Shown here one piece after another: positions 6,426-8,645 of a stretch of DNA of 8,645 nucleotides. A program made the position numbers and the translations under genes. Below the pieces are notes generated by a model. It made no database searches. It saw only the letters and a list, made by a program, of their open reading frames with translations, and was not told the origin of the DNA. Numbering within the stretch: the stretch's first letter is position 1; each line of letters begins with the position of its first letter. The stretch comes from an uncultured Planctomycetaceae bacterium (GTDB lineage Bacteria; Planctomycetota; Planctomycetia; Planctomycetales; Planctomycetaceae): positions 1 through 8,645 of the forward strand of contig CAIXQV010000573.1 in assembly GCA_903921605.1 (NCBI GenBank), written 5' to 3'.

Positions 6426-8645
6426 TTACCGGCCAGCTGGAGGAAAGATCTTCGCTCCATTGAATTCATACACATCCCGGTTTTTCCACAGCACCCCTTG
6501 TGTTTTACCTTCGACAAGTTCAAGAGTGCAATCGACGCCGGGGGTTTCAATAAGCGTCTCCGCACCGGATGGCCAATGCACGCGAACGGACTTGACATCC
6601 ACGCTTGAACCAAGTCCAAACTGCAGAACACGTTCATTTGACGCGTGATATCCATTGCCGGCAAGGAGCTGCCGAGTCCAGTGTTGCTGATCTGTGCGAA
6701 CCTCAACCCGTGTAAAGAATGCATCACGGGAACTCGTCGTGGCATGAACCCGGATGTTGATGAAATGCCCGGCGTTTTTTGTTGTGTTTGTGACTACAGT
6801 AGCGAGGCTCCCGATATTGGACACTGCAAAATCCGTCAGTCCATCCTGATTCCAGTCGAGTGTGGCGAGGCCACGGCCCAAAAATTTTTCTTCAAAATAG
6901 TCACCGCCCTGTTCGGAGCCGACTTCCTGAAACTGCGTGTCCCCCAAATTGCGGAACAACTGGGGGCGCATGTGATACTCGCCGTCCTCATCGCGGTAGT
7001 CTTCAACATGGCCATTCGCGACGACGAGATCCAGATCGGAGTCAAGATCGCCGTCAAGGAACTGAGTCCCCCAACCTACAAAGGGAATGCCTGCAGCATC
7101 CAGCCCCGCCGTCCTGGACATGTCCTGAAAGAGAGATTCAGAAAGTTGCAGGTAAAGAGTATTCGCCTCGTCCTTGAAGTTCGTGACGAAGAAGTCGATC
7201 AACCCGTTGTTGTCCAAATCGTCCGCCGCGATTCCCATCGCCGCTGTCAGCAGCCCGTCGCCACTGTAACCAAGCCCGGTCTGAAAAGCTGAATCCGTCA
7301 GGCGTGGCCTGCCGGATTCAGCTTGTGTCAGCGACAGCAGAAATTTCGGGGTCTGATCGTTTGCGACAAAGATCGAAGGGAATTCGTCTTCAGGATTGCG
7401 GAAGACGATCAGCCCGAGTCCCTTGGATTCAGTGACAGGAGTTGAGGCCGAAATGCTGTTGAAGCTGCCATCGCCATTGCTGAAATGGACGTGGTCCGGA
7501 GTTCCGTTGAATGCCGACGGCGAACATGCACGGCCGCTGCAGATTCGAGTGAAAGCATCCGCACCGGACACGTAGTTAATCTCAATCAGATCCGGCTGTC
7601 CGTCATTATCAATGTCTGCGATGGCGCAACTGGATGTCCAATGCGCCAGCGATTCCTTCGGCAACGGAACTGACGTGAAGGTTCCGTCGCCGTTGCTGAG
7701 CAGCAACGAGTTCTGGCCAATGTTAGCCACGTAAAGATCATCAAAACCGTCGTTGTTCAAGTCGCCAGCGGCACAACTTTGTCCAAATCCCCGCTCATCG
7801 ATCTCGGTCAACGTCGTGATGTCCTGAAATGTCCGGCCAAATCGATTGCGGTAGATGCGATCAATCAACCCGGCGGTCAAAACCGGCGAGTTGCTGCCCG
7901 TCGGCCACTGTGCCCCCTGCACAAAATACAGGTCCTGCCAGCCGTCCTTGTCTACATCCACGACCGTCACACCTCCCCCCGTTTGCTCCTGCATCCGTGC
8001 ACCTTTTGTGGAATCATCAGCCGCATTCTGGTAGACGAAATCAATCCCGATTGCTGAATCTTTACGAAATTGCATCGTAGTGTCGGCAGTGGAGTCTGCA
8101 GCGGCACTCGGCTCCGGAATTCCGGTTGAAAGAATCTCTGTGTATTCAGGAAACGAGCTGAGATCACACTTCATCGCCAGGTTCCTGTCTGCCAGCATCA
8201 TCGGAAGCTGATCATTCAGCAAAGGGGCGAGCCGTTGCAGAAACTCTGACGGCCATTCGGACTGAGGGAAATTCTTCCTTGACAGTTGAGCCCATGCGCA
8301 CGTTTCCCAAACACGTCCCATCTCATCGAGAGTCTGCACAATTTCACGCATCACCACTTCGTTCCTGCCCTCTGAGCGAATCGCCTGCTGAAGCGCCTTT
8401 GTGAGACTGAACAGGCGACGCGATTGTTCTGCGAAATCATCCGCGTTGGGGTCCTTAAGTTCTGCAAGGACTCGCCCCAGCTGATAATTCGCTCGCCGGT
8501 GAATCGGTGAAATCCGGAGCACCTCCCAAAAGCATCGTGCGGCAATCTTCTGATGTCCCAGCAACTGGGCTCGCACGCCCCTGGCGTACCAGATGTCGGG
8601 CCACTCATCCGCATCCGAGGGCAGTTTTGCATGCCAGTCGTCGAA
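6426..8645 (-). CDS. TPR, FG-GAP/VCBS and ASPIC/UnbV protein, N-terminus beyond the window
   Basis: The frame is open to the right edge, so 739 C-terminal residues are visible and the true start lies outside. The GTG at 8576 is not the start: the 23 codons before it (DDWHAKLPSDADEW and WYARG) align with NDWRRNLPPDA in the TPR region of the downstream paralogue. Counting from the window edge, residues 1-130 are TPR-like. About 190-620 form an FG-GAP/VCBS propeller with calcium-site motifs starting near residues 230, 295, 344, 476, 531 and 597 (for example DVDKDG, DLNNDG, DIDNDG, DWNQDG). About 627-694 is an ASPIC/UnbV domain with HWPSG. A two-cysteine loop (codons at 7524-7541) follows YVSGADAFTR, as in the paralogue. 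A short tail (GVLWKNRDVYEFNG) extends past the UnbV domain. It is the first visible gene of the operon. By analogy the missing part should hold more TPRs and an export signal or anchor. Confidence 0.9.
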   Translation of the reverse strand, partial: FDDWHAKLPSDADEWPDIWYARGVRAQLLGHQKIAARCFWEVLRISPIHRRANYQLGRVLAELKDPNADDFAEQSRRLFSLTKALQQAIRSEGRNEVVMREIVQTLDEMGRVWETCAWAQLSRKNFPQSEWPSEFLQRLAPLLNDQLPMMLADRNLAMKCDLSSFPEYTEILSTGIPEPSAAADSTADTTMQFRKDSAIGIDFVYQNAADDSTKGARMQEQTGGGVTVVDVDKDGWQDLYFVQGAQWPTGSNSPVLTAGLIDRIYRNRFGRTFQDITTLTEIDERGFGQSCAAGDLNNDGFDDLYVANIGQNSLLLSNGDGTFTSVPLPKESLAHWTSSCAIADIDNDGQPDLIEINYVSGADAFTRICSGRACSPSAFNGTPDHVHFSNGDGSFNSISASTPVTESKGLGLIVFRNPEDEFPSIFVANDQTPKFLLSLTQAESGRPRLTDSAFQTGLGYSGDGLLTAAMGIAADDLDNNGLIDFFVTNFKDEANTLYLQLSESLFQDMSRTAGLDAAGIPFVGWGTQFLDGDLDSDLDLVVANGHVEDYRDEDGEYHMRPQLFRNLGDTQFQEVGSEQGGDYFEEKFLGRGLATLDWNQDGLTDFAVSNIGSLATVVTNTTKNAGHFINIRVHATTSSRDAFFTRVEVRTDQQHWTRQLLAGNGYHASNERVLQFGLGSSVDVKSVRVHWPSGAETLIETPGVDCTLELVEGKTQGVLWKNRDVYEFNGAKIFPPAGR

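Noticed and set aside
6457..6470. Second ATTGAATTC string resembling the palindrome at 67-80
   Set aside because: It encodes part of the C-terminal tail of the large minus-strand protein and the symmetry is incomplete, so it is coincidental.
6645..7292. 215-codon open frame on the plus strand
   Set aside because: It lies wholly antisense to the propeller-coding region of the large minus-strand gene, whose repeated DxDxDG motifs show which strand is real. Its translation shows no recognisable domain.
8351..8632. 93-codon minus-strand open frame at the right edge
   Set aside because: It overlaps the large TPR gene in another frame. The main frame continues to the window edge and aligns with the paralogue's TPR segment, so this one is a shadow.

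Overview
The window looks like a piece of a Planctomycetota chromosome. This is an inference from gene content, not from a marker gene. The evidence is two very large TPR plus FG-GAP/VCBS plus ASPIC/UnbV proteins in tandem, a polytopic glycosyltransferase-like membrane protein, a tyrosine (Y1/HUH) transposase of a kind common in that phylum, and start sites with weak or absent Shine-Dalgarno sequences. Base composition is moderate and looks even across the window. No rRNA, tRNA or CRISPR array was seen.

Layout: positions 1-153 are upstream sequence containing a perfect 14-base palindrome. A small plus-strand gene of the DUF2237 family follows (154-558). Positions 559-746 are non-coding and hold a 14-base tandem duplication and a second imperfect direct repeat. 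A plus-strand transposase pseudogene lies at 747-1462. It has one in-frame TGA and one single-base frameshift, but otherwise keeps the HUH motif, the likely catalytic tyrosine and a full C-terminus. A short convergent intergenic stretch (1463-1585) holds two inverted repeats.

The rest of the window (1586-8645) is one minus-strand gene cluster that reads as an operon. In transcription order it has (i) a 5'-truncated TPR/FG-GAP/UnbV protein that runs off the right edge, (ii) after 5 bases, a full-length 988-residue paralogue with an N-terminal membrane anchor, and (iii) after 20 bases, a 615-residue polytopic membrane protein of GT-C-like architecture.

The two large proteins share the same domain order and local sequence, including a two-cysteine loop and a GHVxD motif, so they are tandem duplicates. 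The likely picture is a cell-surface or periplasmic module: anchored calcium-binding beta-propellers with TPR arms, next to a membrane protein that may handle lipid-linked sugars. The joint function is unknown and is the most interesting open question here. The transposase is a decayed mobile gene whose two halves appear to resemble two different planctomycete transposase types.
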